Shown here: positions 24,250 through 33,196 of the stretch, one piece after another
How positions within the stretch are numbered: position 1 is the stretch's first letter
Layout: every line of letters begins with the position of its first letter
Assembly (NCBI GenBank): GCA_039182735.1
Contig: JBCDCB010000033.1
Location: 1-36,770, forward strand
Reading direction: 5' to 3'
Origin: JBCDCB01 sp039182735
GTDB lineage: Bacteria > Planctomycetota > Phycisphaerae > Phycisphaerales > UBA1924
Length of the DNA: 36,770 nt
Position numbers and translations under genes: made by a program
Notes under the pieces: model-generated
Seen by the model: the letters and a program-made list of their open reading frames with translations, nothing else
Told to the model about the DNA's origin: nothing
Database searches by the model: none

Positions 24250-25884
24250 TCAGTGCACGAGCGACTCACGCGATTGAGAGGGCTGCCCTGCCGACGCGCC
24301 TGGCTCGCCTTCGTCGGCGTTGATCTCGTCGAGTGCGGAACGCGCGAGACCGATGCCCATTTCGTCGTGGAGGTAGTGCGCGGAATCGACGCCGGCCGCG
24401 CGGAGCCGCTGGATCTGGTCCTGGAACTCCGCGATCGCCGCGATGTGCCCGGTGAACCCGGAGGAGCGGAGCAGCGAGGCGATGGTGATGACCTCGGGCG
24501 TGCCCAGCAGCGCGATGATCGCGAGTTGGCACGGCGAGGAGGCGTCGAAGCGCGCGTAGAAGTCGGGGTCGGTGGCGTCGCCGCAGATCACGGCGCGCCC
24601 GGCCTCGACGTGCTGCTGGACGACATCGGGATCGAGGTCGAGCCCGATGACCCGATCGGGGAATCGCTCGCTGACCTCGTCGTACGCGGCGGTGCCGAAG
24701 CGGCCCATGGAGACGACCACGACATCGACGGGGTGATCGAAGTTGATGTGCTGATCGTCGGGGAGACGCCGCTTGGACTCGAACTTCTGCAGCGGCTGCA
24801 TGTACTTGGCGAACAGTCCGTGCGCCGTGGCGTTGAGGGGTGCGGAGAGGACGAAGCTGATCGACATCGCCATCGCCGCGACGAGCAGCCACGCGGGATC
24901 GATCCAACCCGACGAGACGCCGACAGCGCCGACGATCAGGCCGAACTCCGAGTAGTTCGTGAGCGGAAGCGTGCTGAGCGTCGCGGTGCGCGAGCGCAGC
25001 TTGAAGCGCGTCATGAGCCAGAAGAACATCGCCGCCTTCAGCGGCAGGAGCAGCATGAGCGTCGTCGCGATGCCGAGCTGTTCGAGCGTGGGCACGCCCT
25101 GCAACCCGATGGACAGGAAGAACGCGACGAGCAGCAGATCCTTCAGCGAGAGCAGCGCCTTGGAGAGCTCGCCCGCCTTGGGGTGCGAGCCCATGAGCAC
25201 GCCGGCGATCAGCGCACCGAGGTCCGCTTTCATCTGGACGAGCTCGAAGAGGTAGACCGATCCGAGCACGAGCAGCAGCCCGTAGAGCACGAGCAGTTCG
25301 CCGTGCCCGACCCGCTCGAAGACCATTTTGAGCGGCAGGCGCAACAGGGGGACCCCGAGCAGCAGCAGCGCCCAGGGCGACGGGAGCTTTCCGACCGAAG
25401 CGGTCAAGAAGACGATCGCCAACAGGTCCTGCGTGATGAGCACGCCGATCGCTTCTTGCCCGTGGCGAGAGTTCATCTCCGCACGCCCTTCGAGCACCTT
25501 CACGGCGAAGACCGTGCTCGAGAACGAGAGCGCGAAGGCGATGAGCAGGGACGTCCACAGGTTCAGTTCGGCGAAGAGCCCGAGCCCGGTGAAGGCCAGC
25601 GCAAAGACGCCCAGCCCGATCAGCACTGTGAAGGTCAGCATGTGGATCGAGGCCACGCCCCACACCGCCGGCTCCGCGAGCCCGCGCAGGTCGAGCTTCA
25701 ACCCGATCGAGAAGAGCAGCAGGTAGATGCCGAGGTCCGCGAGGTGCGTGAGCGTCTCGGTCTGCTCGACACCCATACCGGTCAGGACGAAGCCCGCGCA
25801 TAAGAAACCGACGAGCGGCGGCAGGCCGACCTGGCGAATGGCCAAACCGACGAGAAACGCGATGAGGATCCAGATCGGTTCCAT
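24250..25884 (-). CDS. Kef-type monovalent cation:proton antiporter with TrkA-N domain
   Basis: 544 residues. About 12 membrane helices (residues 1-370) of the CPA2 family, with the SFSSTVFAVKVLE segment and the QDLLAIVFL stretch that carries the conserved Asp of the transport site. A cytoplasmic RCK/TrkA-N domain follows (VVVVSMGRFGTAAYDEV, VIGLDLDPDVVQQ, VICGDATDPDFY) that binds NAD(H) or a nucleotide and gates transport. The Gly pattern SMGRFG departs a little from GxGxxG. Substrate is probably potassium. ATG at 25884, no clear partner gene. Confidence 0.88.
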   Translation of the reverse strand: MEPIWILIAFLVGLAIRQVGLPPLVGFLCAGFVLTGMGVEQTETLTHLADLGIYLLLFSIGLKLDLRGLAEPAVWGVASIHMLTFTVLIGLGVFALAFTGLGLFAELNLWTSLLIAFALSFSSTVFAVKVLEGRAEMNSRHGQEAIGVLITQDLLAIVFLTASVGKLPSPWALLLLGVPLLRLPLKMVFERVGHGELLVLYGLLLVLGSVYLFELVQMKADLGALIAGVLMGSHPKAGELSKALLSLKDLLLVAFFLSIGLQGVPTLEQLGIATTLMLLLPLKAAMFFWLMTRFKLRSRTATLSTLPLTNYSEFGLIVGAVGVSSGWIDPAWLLVAAMAMSISFVLSAPLNATAHGLFAKYMQPLQKFESKRRLPDDQHINFDHPVDVVVVSMGRFGTAAYDEVSERFPDRVIGLDLDPDVVQQHVEAGRAVICGDATDPDFYARFDASSPCQLAIIALLGTPEVITIASLLRSSGFTGHIAAIAEFQDQIQRLRAAGVDSAHYLHDEMGIGLARSALDEINADEGEPGASAGQPSQSRESLVH

Positions 25885-26248
25885 GACGGGTATGCCTCGT
25901 GCGCTGTGAAGACGAGGGGATTATCGATCGGTGAAGATCGGTCGCTGAAGCGACTGTGCATCACCGCGTTTCCGGATCGGAGGCGCTTCGAGGCGGCTTC
26001 GCCATTATCCGGACGCTGCGTGCTCCCGCGCAATCCTGGAACTTCGTCATCCATTCGGTGTTGAGCGTCGTAATCCCTGTGCCGTCGCCCTTGGAGGCTG
26101 GCGGAGAGGGCAGGCCGGGGCGCAACGCGTATCTCCGGCATCGCACGCAGAGCCCCGCACAGGGCTCCAATCGCGGGCAGATTGGGCCCCGCGGGTATCG
26201 CGTGCGCCGTCTTCGAATGTACGCGCGTGACCATTTGGGAGTGAGACT
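25885..26248. other. Divergent intergenic region without a recognisable gene
   Basis: 364 bases between the divergent Kef gene and the DUF4394 gene, so it must carry both promoters. A short perfect inverted repeat (GTCGCT-GA-AGCGAC, about 25941-25954) lies near the Kef side. Open frames across it have no start signals or recognisable protein content. Confidence 0.4.
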
Positions 26249-27100
26249 ATGAGACTTGTGACACTTCTCGCAGGGACCACCGCGGTGGCTCTGTCTGCAT
26301 CTGCAAATGCCGAACTTGTGTACGGCGTGACCGATAATCAGTCGCTCGTTCGTTTTGACAGCGCGACGCCGGAAACGATCATCGGGGCGTCGTTCCTCTC
26401 GGGTCTGCAGCAGAACGAGCAGATCCTCGGCATCGACTTCCGTCCGGCCACGGGGCAGCTCTACGGGCTCGGCAGCTTCAACAACCTCTACACTATCGAC
26501 GTCACCAACGGCGCCGCATCGCTCGTGGGTTCGGGGTTCTCCGATGCGCTGAGCGGGTCGTCGTTCGGGTTCGATTTCAACCCGACCATCGATCGAATCC
26601 GTGTGGTGAGCGAGGCCGACCAGAACCTCGTGCTGAACCCGAATACCGGCGGTTCGACCGCTGTGACGGATCTGTTCTACGCGGCCGGCGATCCGAACGA
26701 GGGTGCAGATCCCAACATCGCCGGTTCGGCGTACACCAACAGTGTTGCGGGTGCGACGACGACGCAGCTCTACGGCATCGACACGGGTCTTGACGTGCTG
26801 GTCACGCAGGCGAACTCCGCCGGGACGCTTGAAACAGTCGGCTCGCTGGGCGTCGATCTGAACGACGTGCTGGGTTTCGACATTTCTGGTGCGAGCGGTA
26901 CCGCGTTCGCATCGGTTGAAATGATCGGGCTGAGCCGATCGACCTTCTGGACAATCGATCTCAGCACCGGGGCCGCCACGATGATCGATGAAATCGGCGG
27001 TGGTGCTGTGGTGACCTCGATCGCGGTGGTGCCGGCACCGAGCGCGGCTGGGTTGGCGTTTGTTGGCGCGCTCGTCGGGACGGGCGTCCGCCGGCGCTGA
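26249..27100 (+). CDS. Secreted DUF4394 protein with PEP-CTERM-like sorting tail
   Basis: 283 residues. GGGAG lies seven bases before the ATG. The signal is RLVTLLAGTTAVALSASANA. The mature part is a beta-propeller-like DUF4394 domain, with repeated ILGIDFRPATGQLYGLGS, SFGFDFNPTIDRIRVVS and LYGIDTGLDVLV. The C-terminus, VPAPSAAGLAFVGALVGTGV followed by RRR, has the order motif, hydrophobic helix, basic end of PEP-CTERM-type sorting signals, with VPAP in place of VPEP. It probably ends up anchored or exported at the envelope. An ECF sigma gene follows after 107 bases. Confidence 0.85.
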   Translation: MRLVTLLAGTTAVALSASANAELVYGVTDNQSLVRFDSATPETIIGASFLSGLQQNEQILGIDFRPATGQLYGLGSFNNLYTIDVTNGAASLVGSGFSDALSGSSFGFDFNPTIDRIRVVSEADQNLVLNPNTGGSTAVTDLFYAAGDPNEGADPNIAGSAYTNSVAGATTTQLYGIDTGLDVLVTQANSAGTLETVGSLGVDLNDVLGFDISGASGTAFASVEMIGLSRSTFWTIDLSTGAATMIDEIGGGAVVTSIAVVPAPSAAGLAFVGALVGTGVRRR

Positions 27101-27207
27101 GGTCTGCTTCGCTCCATCTTTGCACGCGGGCCGGCGTGCGCACAGGTACGCCAGGCCCATTCGCCTAAATCGAGTAGCATCGAACACGGCTGAGTACACG
27201 ATCCGAC

Positions 27208-27747
27208 ATGCATCTTCTTGAAAGAGTCGCCGATGGTGATGCGCGAGCGGTGCGCGATGTGATCGACCGGTATGGCGATCTGGTTTGGTCGCTCGCACGC
27301 CGGTTCACGAATTCCGACGCCGATGCGGAAGAGGCGGCGCAGGACATCTTCGTGATGCTGTGGCGAAAGGCCTCGAAGTACGACCGCGAGGCGGGTGCCG
27401 AGATCACGTTCGTATCACTGCTGGCGCGTCGCGAACTCATCGACCGTTGGCGTCGCGCGTCGCGTCGCCCGAAGCTCACGGATGTGGAAGAACTGGGTGA
27501 CCCGGTCGGGGCCGATGCGCACGACGAACTGGACGAGCTCGCATCGAAGGCGATGCGCGCGTTCGGCGGCCTCGAGAAAGACGTGCAGATGGCTCTGCGC
27601 CTCTCGGTCGAGCACGGGTGTTCTCACGGACAGATCGCGGACCTCACCGGAGCGCCGCTCGGTACTGTGAAGTCGCGGGTGCGGAAAGGGCTGAAGCTGA
27701 TTCGAGAGGCCGTGGAAGGCTCTTCCTTGACGGGTGCGACCCCATGA
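27208..27747 (+). CDS. ECF-type RNA polymerase sigma factor
   Basis: 179 residues. Region 2 is seen in RYGDLVWSLARRFTNSDADAEEAAQDIFVMLWRKASKYD and region 4 in CSHGQIADLTGAPLGTVKSR, followed by the basic helix KGLKLIREAV. There is no region 1 or 3, as usual in ECF factors. It directs transcription of a small regulon when its anti-sigma partner lets go. The stop overlaps the next gene's start (ATGA), placing the anti-sigma factor under the same control. The DUF4394 gene upstream is a plausible target; I could not identify a conserved promoter. Confidence 0.95.
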   Translation: MHLLERVADGDARAVRDVIDRYGDLVWSLARRFTNSDADAEEAAQDIFVMLWRKASKYDREAGAEITFVSLLARRELIDRWRRASRRPKLTDVEELGDPVGADAHDELDELASKAMRAFGGLEKDVQMALRLSVEHGCSHGQIADLTGAPLGTVKSRVRKGLKLIREAVEGSSLTGATP

Positions 27748-28757
27748 CGGCTCACACGCCAGAACCTGACTTTGATCCGGTTGACGACGCGATCGATCGC
27801 GTAACCGGTGATGCGCCCCACGGCGGGGGCGCACCGACGCCCGAGGAAGAGACGGCAGCCGCGTTGCATCGTGGGCTCGTCTCCTGCGCATCGATGCCCG
27901 CGTCGCTACGCTCGGCGCTTATTGCAGAAGGCGAGCGCCTCGTCGCCGCCGACCCGGTCCAGGTGCCGACGACTTCTGTCAGCTCGATCGGCCTTCGGTT
28001 CGTGCTCGCGGCGTCGCTGCTGCTTGCCGCGGGCGGTCTTGTCGCGACGAACTGGTTCCTGCAGAACCAATCGGCGCTGCTCGAAGCGGAGCGCGCACGC
28101 ACCGCGGCACTGCTCGAGAAGATCGAGTCGAACGAGGACGTGATCGCGCGAGCGCGTGCCGCGGCGGACCAACTGCGCGATCAGATCGCCTCGCGCGACG
28201 AGACCATCGAAGATCAGGCGTCGCGACTCGCGGCGGCGGTCGAAGAGCGCGTCCGGATCGCCGAAATGCTCGCGGCCGCGACCAACGAACTCGACGCGGC
28301 GAACCTGCAACTCGCGTTCTACGAAGAGCCGCGCGATCCCGCGGAGCTTGCAGAGAACCGCACGAAGCTGCTTGAGGTGCCCGGCACGGTCCGCATGGCG
28401 TGGGCTCCGTTCGATCTGCCGGGGGATCTCCCGCCGGCGGAGCAACCACGGGTGACCGGCGACGTCGTATGGAATGACGAATTCCGGACCGGGTACTTGC
28501 GCTTCGTGGGGCTCAAGGTCAACGATCCCGAAACCGAGCAGTACCAGGTCTGGGTCATCGACGAACGCGGGCTCGAGCAGAAAGTCAGCGGCGGTGTGTT
28601 CAACGCGACCGCTCAGGGTGAGGTCATCGTTCCGATCGAGCCGGGCATCGACGTCGGACGGGTTCAACTCTTCGCGGTGACTGTCGAGAACCCGGGCGGG
28701 ACATGGGTACCCGATCTGCAGCGCCGCGTGGTCGCCGCGGTGCGTGCGGACGGTTGA
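27744..28757 (+). CDS. Anti-sigma factor, RskA-type
   Basis: 337 residues from the ATG at 27744, overlapping the sigma gene by four bases. A short acidic cytoplasmic N-terminus, one membrane helix (about 86-106), a long charged coiled coil (about 108-190, heptads of Ala/Leu with Glu/Arg), then an RskA-like extracytoplasmic domain (YLRFVGLKVNDPETEQYQVW, VFNATAQGEVIVPI, VTVENPGGT). The family inhibits a partner ECF sigma and is destroyed by regulated proteolysis. The N-terminal part lacks an HxxxCxxC zinc site. The coiled coil is an unusual insertion for this family. Confidence 0.85.
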   Translation: MTAHTPEPDFDPVDDAIDRVTGDAPHGGGAPTPEEETAAALHRGLVSCASMPASLRSALIAEGERLVAADPVQVPTTSVSSIGLRFVLAASLLLAAGGLVATNWFLQNQSALLEAERARTAALLEKIESNEDVIARARAAADQLRDQIASRDETIEDQASRLAAAVEERVRIAEMLAAATNELDAANLQLAFYEEPRDPAELAENRTKLLEVPGTVRMAWAPFDLPGDLPPAEQPRVTGDVVWNDEFRTGYLRFVGLKVNDPETEQYQVWVIDERGLEQKVSGGVFNATAQGEVIVPIEPGIDVGRVQLFAVTVENPGGTWVPDLQRRVVAAVRADG

Positions 28758-28768
28758 GCCCTCGTCAA

Positions 28769-28812
28769 AGCGGGTGACCGGAGTCGAACCGGCGACATTC
28801 AGCTTGGGAAGC
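28769..28812 (-). other. 3' half of tRNA-Gly(CCC): probable attachment site of a genomic island
   Basis: Read on the minus strand the 44 bases run from the anticodon loop TTCCCAA through the variable region, a perfect T-arm (GCCGGTTCGACTCCGGT) and the acceptor strand CACCCGC with discriminator T. The matching 5' half (acceptor GCGGGTG, D-arm, anticodon stem) is absent: homology stops two bases into the 5' side of the anticodon stem. This is the shape of an att direct repeat left when an element recombines into a tRNA 3' end. No intact copy is in the window, so the partner end should lie beyond it. Confidence 0.75.
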
Positions 28813-29651
28813 GGCGATCATCGATCGGTATCTATCGAATCAGCCATGTCTTGCCGCATGAGTGCTTCGCGGTGGTAGCGCTACGGTCAGCGCCACTTCG
28901 GCCGGTTGGTTCTACTCATGATGGAGATTCAGACTTGATGAAGCGGCGTTACCCGCCAGCCTCGCGAGACTCACGGCCGGCAGAGGGAGGACCCACCTCG
29001 CCAAGCCGGAGCAAGTCTCCCGCGGCGGTGCTTGAGAGGAGTGTCTCGGTACTCTCTATTGAGTCGTTCGCCCACGGGCTACACGGCTCCTCCTAGAACG
29101 TCCTCACGCCCGCCGCCCTGGGCCATGATCGCACCGTGCGAGTTGCGGACTCACGCTTGCTGTCGTCGTAGGTGTGGATTGGCACACGCCGTGTCACCAG
29201 CGGCCTCGACAGACGCTTGTTGAGTGAGTCATGACCGTTGGGCGTCTGATCCACCCCGCTGAGGTGCCAGTTGAAGAACATGTCGAAGAGCGCGGGGGCG
29301 ATCCCAGATATGGCAAAGAGTCCTTCGTGACGCACTCAGTTATGAGAGAAGTAATTCCAGTCATTCAGTCTAAAGGCAAAGTTGGAACGAAATGCGGCTG
29401 GTTCGCTCTTTCAGAGGTCTTGCCGGGGCGGGCCAGGAGATTGTTGTGGGTCTCAGGCCGGCCTGCTGCTAGAACACAAACTCCTGGCACAGCCCAAGTG
29501 GTTGGTTTCAGAATGAATGCGACATACGGAACTAGCGAGAAGCAAGTCGAGCTTGTGAGCAACGAAGACGACAGCAAGACCGTTATGCTTCTTGTCAGTC
29601 ATCACGCTCGCCCTTTACTACCGCGGGCATCGCGCAGGATTCCTTCGGATA
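28813..29651. other. Gene-poor stretch beyond the attachment site
   Basis: About 840 bases with lower GC than the core region and no frame I can recognise. The best candidate is a minus-strand frame at 29093-29335 (80 codons, begins MRHEGLFAISGIAPALFDMF), which has no family I know and no clear ribosome-binding site. The stretch is probably degraded island DNA. Confidence 0.5.
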
Positions 29652-30881
29652 CTACCGACCGTACGTGGCGTAGCTGTCGGGCCATGGGTCAGGAAACTCT
29701 CCGCCCGATCGCCAGTGTTGAATCTCGCCTTCCGTGAGCAGGCACTGCTCGAGAGCATCGGCGAACACGTCTACTTGAGATCGATCACCGATAACCGTCA
29801 GGTCGCAGCAACGATCTCCGAATCGTCCCTTCGCATTCTTCAACCGTTCCCTGAGCCCTGCAGTTTCCATCTCATCGAGACCATTGTTCTCGTCTTCAAG
29901 AATGCCCGCGCGCCAATGGCCCACGAGCTCCAAGCTGATACCAGTGTTTGCCTGATTCCAGAGAAGCGATAGGTTGTCGCGGCTTGCAAGATAGAAAAAC
30001 CCCTTGCTTCGATAGATCTTCTCTCCGAGATAGTGATTGCAGACATCCCACAATCGCTGCGGATGGAATGGGCGATCATCCTCGATCACTCGGGTCGCCA
30101 GATTGTAGGGTCGGTCTTCGTCGCGCTCCGCTTCGAGAACCGGCTTCACCTCTTGGATCAACTGCGCAACTCGGTGGTAGTTGTACTCGGGCATCCCCAG
30201 GATGTCCTCAATCGGTAGGTTGCCAAAAGGCACCGAGAACACCGCTACCAAGGGATTCAAAGCGTGGATGGATTGGGCGATCCGTTCAAGCTTGTCTACG
30301 TGGATACGGTCGGCCTTCGTCAGCAGCAAGTGGCTGCAGAACATGACCTGCTCGACCAATAGATTCGTCGTGTCTCGTTGCTCACTCTGCTGATTGCGCT
30401 GAATGATCGGCACGATGAGCTCGCCGGCGTTGTAGTCCTGGTCGACCATCGCAATGTCGATCAGGGCCAGCACTCCGATCAGCACAAGATGGGGCTGGGT
30501 GCGGAAGAATTCGATGAGGGGCAGGGGGTGACAGCTCCCAGATGTTTCAATGATAATGAGCTCAGGTGAGTCATTCGCCAAGATCGACACGAGCGCATCC
30601 TGAAGTCTGTCGATCCCCTGCGTGCTGCTCAGGACATACGAATGGATCGACTGCAAGCGTGGATCGCCCTTCGTGAAGAACTCGGTACGCGCAACGAGGT
30701 GGCCATCGATGTCGATCTCGCTCATGTCATTGACCACGACACCTACTGACAGATCCTTCTCGCGGGACTGAACGAGCAAGCTCGTCATGAGCGTCGTCTT
30801 GCCAGAGCCGAGAAAGCCGTTGAGGATGACCACGGGAACTCGGGTGGTTGCGTCTTCGGGACTTTGGTCGCTGTCGGTCAT
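29652..30881 (-). CDS. COG0523 (CobW/P47K) family GTPase lacking the CxCC motif
   Basis: 409 residues. The P-loop GFLGSGKT is at residues 22-29, the Walker B-like IIETSG at about 111-115 and the guanine-specificity motif TKAD at about 188-191. A CobW C-terminal domain follows (PFHPQRLWDVCN, RSKGFFYLASRD, LVGHWRAG). Family members act as metal chaperones or insertases and normally have a CxCC metal site after switch I, in an ELSNGCICC-type segment. Here that place reads YVLSSTQGI (about 82-90), with no Cys. So nucleotide binding looks intact while the usual metal site is gone. GC is clearly lower than in the core genes, consistent with transfer. Confidence 0.88.
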   Translation of the reverse strand: MTDSDQSPEDATTRVPVVILNGFLGSGKTTLMTSLLVQSREKDLSVGVVVNDMSEIDIDGHLVARTEFFTKGDPRLQSIHSYVLSSTQGIDRLQDALVSILANDSPELIIIETSGSCHPLPLIEFFRTQPHLVLIGVLALIDIAMVDQDYNAGELIVPIIQRNQQSEQRDTTNLLVEQVMFCSHLLLTKADRIHVDKLERIAQSIHALNPLVAVFSVPFGNLPIEDILGMPEYNYHRVAQLIQEVKPVLEAERDEDRPYNLATRVIEDDRPFHPQRLWDVCNHYLGEKIYRSKGFFYLASRDNLSLLWNQANTGISLELVGHWRAGILEDENNGLDEMETAGLRERLKNAKGRFGDRCCDLTVIGDRSQVDVFADALEQCLLTEGEIQHWRSGGEFPDPWPDSYATYGR

Positions 30882-31093
30882 CTCGTGTTACTTCTGCTCG
30901 ATCGATCATGCTGCGTGAACGCTGTCCAACCGTCACTATAAACGGCTGGTCGACTGCTGGAGGTGACTCAGTCGACAACGACTGCCTGAACGGCCGACAA
31001 CCCGATTGAAGGCCTCCTGGAATCGGGATGCCCGAAGCACACGCCATCGAGCGTTTACTCATAAGGATGGCCCGCCGCTCCTGTTACTGGCCT

Positions 31094-31285
31094 CTACCCG
31101 TACTGCCCGAACGCGCACGCCAGCTCGATGATCCGGCGCGTCAGCGGCGCCTCGTCGTCACGTTCGATCGGTGCGTATCGCTGTGTTGAACGGTGCTGAC
31201 GCAGCACTCTGCACGCCCGCCTCTCGGAGACGCGATACCGCGCACGCACCGCGTGCACCGCCTCGCGCGTCTTCCGCGGGCTCAG
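31094..31285 (-). pseudogene. Remnant of an IS3-family transposase OrfB (N-terminal part)
   Basis: The frame reads LSPRKTREAVHAVRARY, then VSERRACRVLRQHRSTQRY and LTRRIIELACAFGQYG, which are the familiar HTH_21 block of IS3 OrfB, before a TAG at 31094-31096 where YGYRR would normally continue. Neither OrfA nor the DDE domain remains. The upstream end runs into the IS110 left end, so the IS110 element probably landed in or next to it. Confidence 0.7.
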
Positions 31286-31330
31286 ATTGGGATGAGCGAC
31301 ATTGGTTGCTCACTCTTTCTGGAGGCGACC

Positions 31331-31845
31331 ATGGCGAAGGATCTGTTGTACATCGGGATCGACTACCACACGTCGGGCGTCCAGCTGTGCGCGATGGATC
31401 GCACGGGATGTGTGCTGCTCAACAGGCCGGCCCCCAACGACGCCGGGGAGATCCGGCGTCTCATCGAGCGTATGCCAGGTGATCCCCGGGGTCGCGATCG
31501 AGGCGTGCACCGGTGCCGCGGACCTCGCCGAGTGCCTCGCCGATCGTTTCGGCTGGGGCGTGAGCCTGGCGCACGCGGGGTACGTTTCACGTCTCCGCCA
31601 GCAGCCGGACAAGACCGACTTCTCCGATGCACGGTTGCTCGCCGATCTGCAGCGCGTCGGGTATCTGCCGCGGGTATGGCTTGCACCAGCGGCTGTCCGC
31701 GATCTTCGTCGTCTCGTTCGCTACCGCCAGCAACTGGTGGACGAACGGCGATCGATCAAGCAACGGCTCGGCGCACTCGTCCGCGATCAGCGGGTGACGC
31801 AGCCGGGCTGCCGCCGGTGGACACTGCCATGGATGCTCTGGCTCG
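31331..31845 (+). pseudogene. IS110-family transposase, frameshifted and 3'-truncated
   Basis: Starts MAKDLLYIGIDYHTSG after a TGGAGG site. The DEDD domain residues are visible: Asp in GIDYH, Glu in VAIEACTGA, and the Asp pair in KTDFSDARLLADL. The frame shifts at the CCCCGGGG run (31484-31491); removing one base gives the continuous GDPGVAIEACTGA. The second frame goes on through LVRYRQQLVDERRSIKQRLG to about PWMLWLE, then stops matching where antisense flavodoxin sequence begins. The whole C-terminal transposase_20 part is missing, so it cannot be active. Confidence 0.8.
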
Positions 31846-32183
31846 AGGCCGGCGGGCTCGATGATGTCCCACAGGTGACCGAAGGCGTCGCCGAAGGTTG
31901 TCGGGTACCCCGCCTGATCGCCGCAGCCGAAGAAGCCAACCTTCTTTCCCTGCATCTCGGGGATGTTGTACTTCTCCGCGGCGTCCTCCCAATCGTCCTG
32001 CATCTCGCCGACGTGCCACGTCGGGATTCCGAGCAGCAGCACGTCGTAGCGTGCGATGTCGGGCGGGTCGAAACGGATGACCTCGACCGGGTCGTCCGCG
32101 GCGTCGCCCAGATACTCCTTGATCTGCTCGGCGACATCCTGGGTGTTGCCCATCGATGTGCCGTAGATAATGCCGATCTTCAT
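31587..32183 (-). pseudogene. Flavodoxin truncated by the IS110 remnant
   Basis: From the ATG at 32183 the first 111 or so residues are flavodoxin: the phosphate loop GTSMGNTQDVAE (Met where Thr is usual), TWHVGEMQDDWED, FFGCGDQAGYPTTFGDAFG and LWDIIEPAGLE. At about 31845-31850 the frame runs into antisense IS110 DNA and continues nonsensically to 31587. The last third of the normal fold, after about residue 112 of about 170, is lost. Flavodoxins are FMN proteins that replace ferredoxin under iron shortage. GCGGAG lies just upstream of the start. Last gene of the leftward block from 35,350. Confidence 0.8.
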
Positions 32184-32238
32184 ATGCGTATCTCCGCTCC
32201 GGATGGTGTTCGCGCGCTCGCTCCGTGGCGTGCGCGGG

Positions 32239-33165
32239 TCAGTAGTAGAAGATGAGGAACATGGCGTACCCGAGGATCCCGGCACCGAGCAGCCCCGCGA
32301 TCCCCGCCAGCGCTCCGGCCTTGCGTGTCGGGCGCATCTGCCACCACATCGCGACGCCCGAGACCGCCCAGAAGATCATGAGCCCCGCCGTCACATCGAC
32401 CGCGACCGCCCAGACGGTGCGCGCAGTGAAGGTATCGGGGTAGCCTCGCGAGAGGTGCAGCCGCGTCAGGAACGACCGCGCCTCGATCTCGCGCGTCGGC
32501 TCCCCAGGTCGTCTCGCCTCGATGCCGCCGCCGCGGAGGTCGCACGAGACGAGCCATGTCTCGCCGTCTACGACAACACCGAACTCGACGCTCGGCGCCC
32601 GCCTGACCTGGACGCGCTCCGCCCCCGTCTCCGCCTTGAGCGCCTCTGTGATCGCGTCGATCGCCTCAGTTGTCGGCACTACGACAGAGTCCGGGAAAGG
32701 TAGCTCCCCTCCTGCGTCGGCTTCGCTTTCCGGGTCGAGCGGCGTCCGTGTCACCGAACCGTTCAGCGACGGCGCGTACAAGCGGTACCGCGCCCGCTGC
32801 TCCTCCGTGTTCGCGTCAACGATGAAGTCGCTTGTGAATTCGACGCCGACGTCGGGATCGAGCCGGAACGCGGTCTCTCCATCGGCGTTCATCGCCTCAA
32901 CGATCGCAGAAGCGAGCGCCTCCGCGTCGGGGAACTCCACGTCCGCGAAGAGGCCCGCGTCGACAGACTCCTTCGAGCGGTCGCTCAGCAGCGTCGGGTG
33001 GTTGAAGAGGATCGCCGTCACCCCGTAGAGCAGCACGAACGGGGTCAGCACGAGCCCGAAGTACATGTGCAGGCGGCGTGTGAGCTTCATCGAAGCCCCG
33101 TACCGCTTCCTCCTCCGTCGACGCGCCTCCCGCGCATCGGCCTCCGTGTTCGCACGCTCGCTCAT
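32239..33165 (-). CDS. PepSY-associated membrane protein
   Basis: 308 residues from the ATG at 33165, which has GAGGAG upstream. After a basic N-terminus (REARRRRRKR) comes a helix (MYFGLVLTPFVLLYGVTAIL, about 34-53), a periplasmic part with PepSY-like segments, then two helices (about 245-270 and 285-306) of the type WAVAVDVTAGLMIFWAVSG. The arrangement matches PepSY_TM proteins, often found with iron uptake or ferric reductase functions. No heme-binding His pair can be assigned with certainty. It lies 31 bases after the DUF4149 gene and 55 bases before flavodoxin. Confidence 0.8.
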   Translation of the reverse strand: MSERANTEADAREARRRRRKRYGASMKLTRRLHMYFGLVLTPFVLLYGVTAILFNHPTLLSDRSKESVDAGLFADVEFPDAEALASAIVEAMNADGETAFRLDPDVGVEFTSDFIVDANTEEQRARYRLYAPSLNGSVTRTPLDPESEADAGGELPFPDSVVVPTTEAIDAITEALKAETGAERVQVRRAPSVEFGVVVDGETWLVSCDLRGGGIEARRPGEPTREIEARSFLTRLHLSRGYPDTFTARTVWAVAVDVTAGLMIFWAVSGVAMWWQMRPTRKAGALAGIAGLLGAGILGYAMFLIFYY

Positions 33166-33196
33166 GCCCGAGCTCCTCTCCGCCCACGCAGCCGAT

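Noticed and set aside
24253..25803. Long open frames on both other phases across the Kef gene
   Set aside because: Arg/Glu/Gln-rich and Ala/Arg-rich shadows of a membrane protein gene with clear helices and a TrkA-N domain.
29093..29335. 80-codon minus-strand frame beyond the tRNA-Gly scar
   Set aside because: No recognisable domain and no ribosome-binding site; kept only as a note in the gene-poor stretch.
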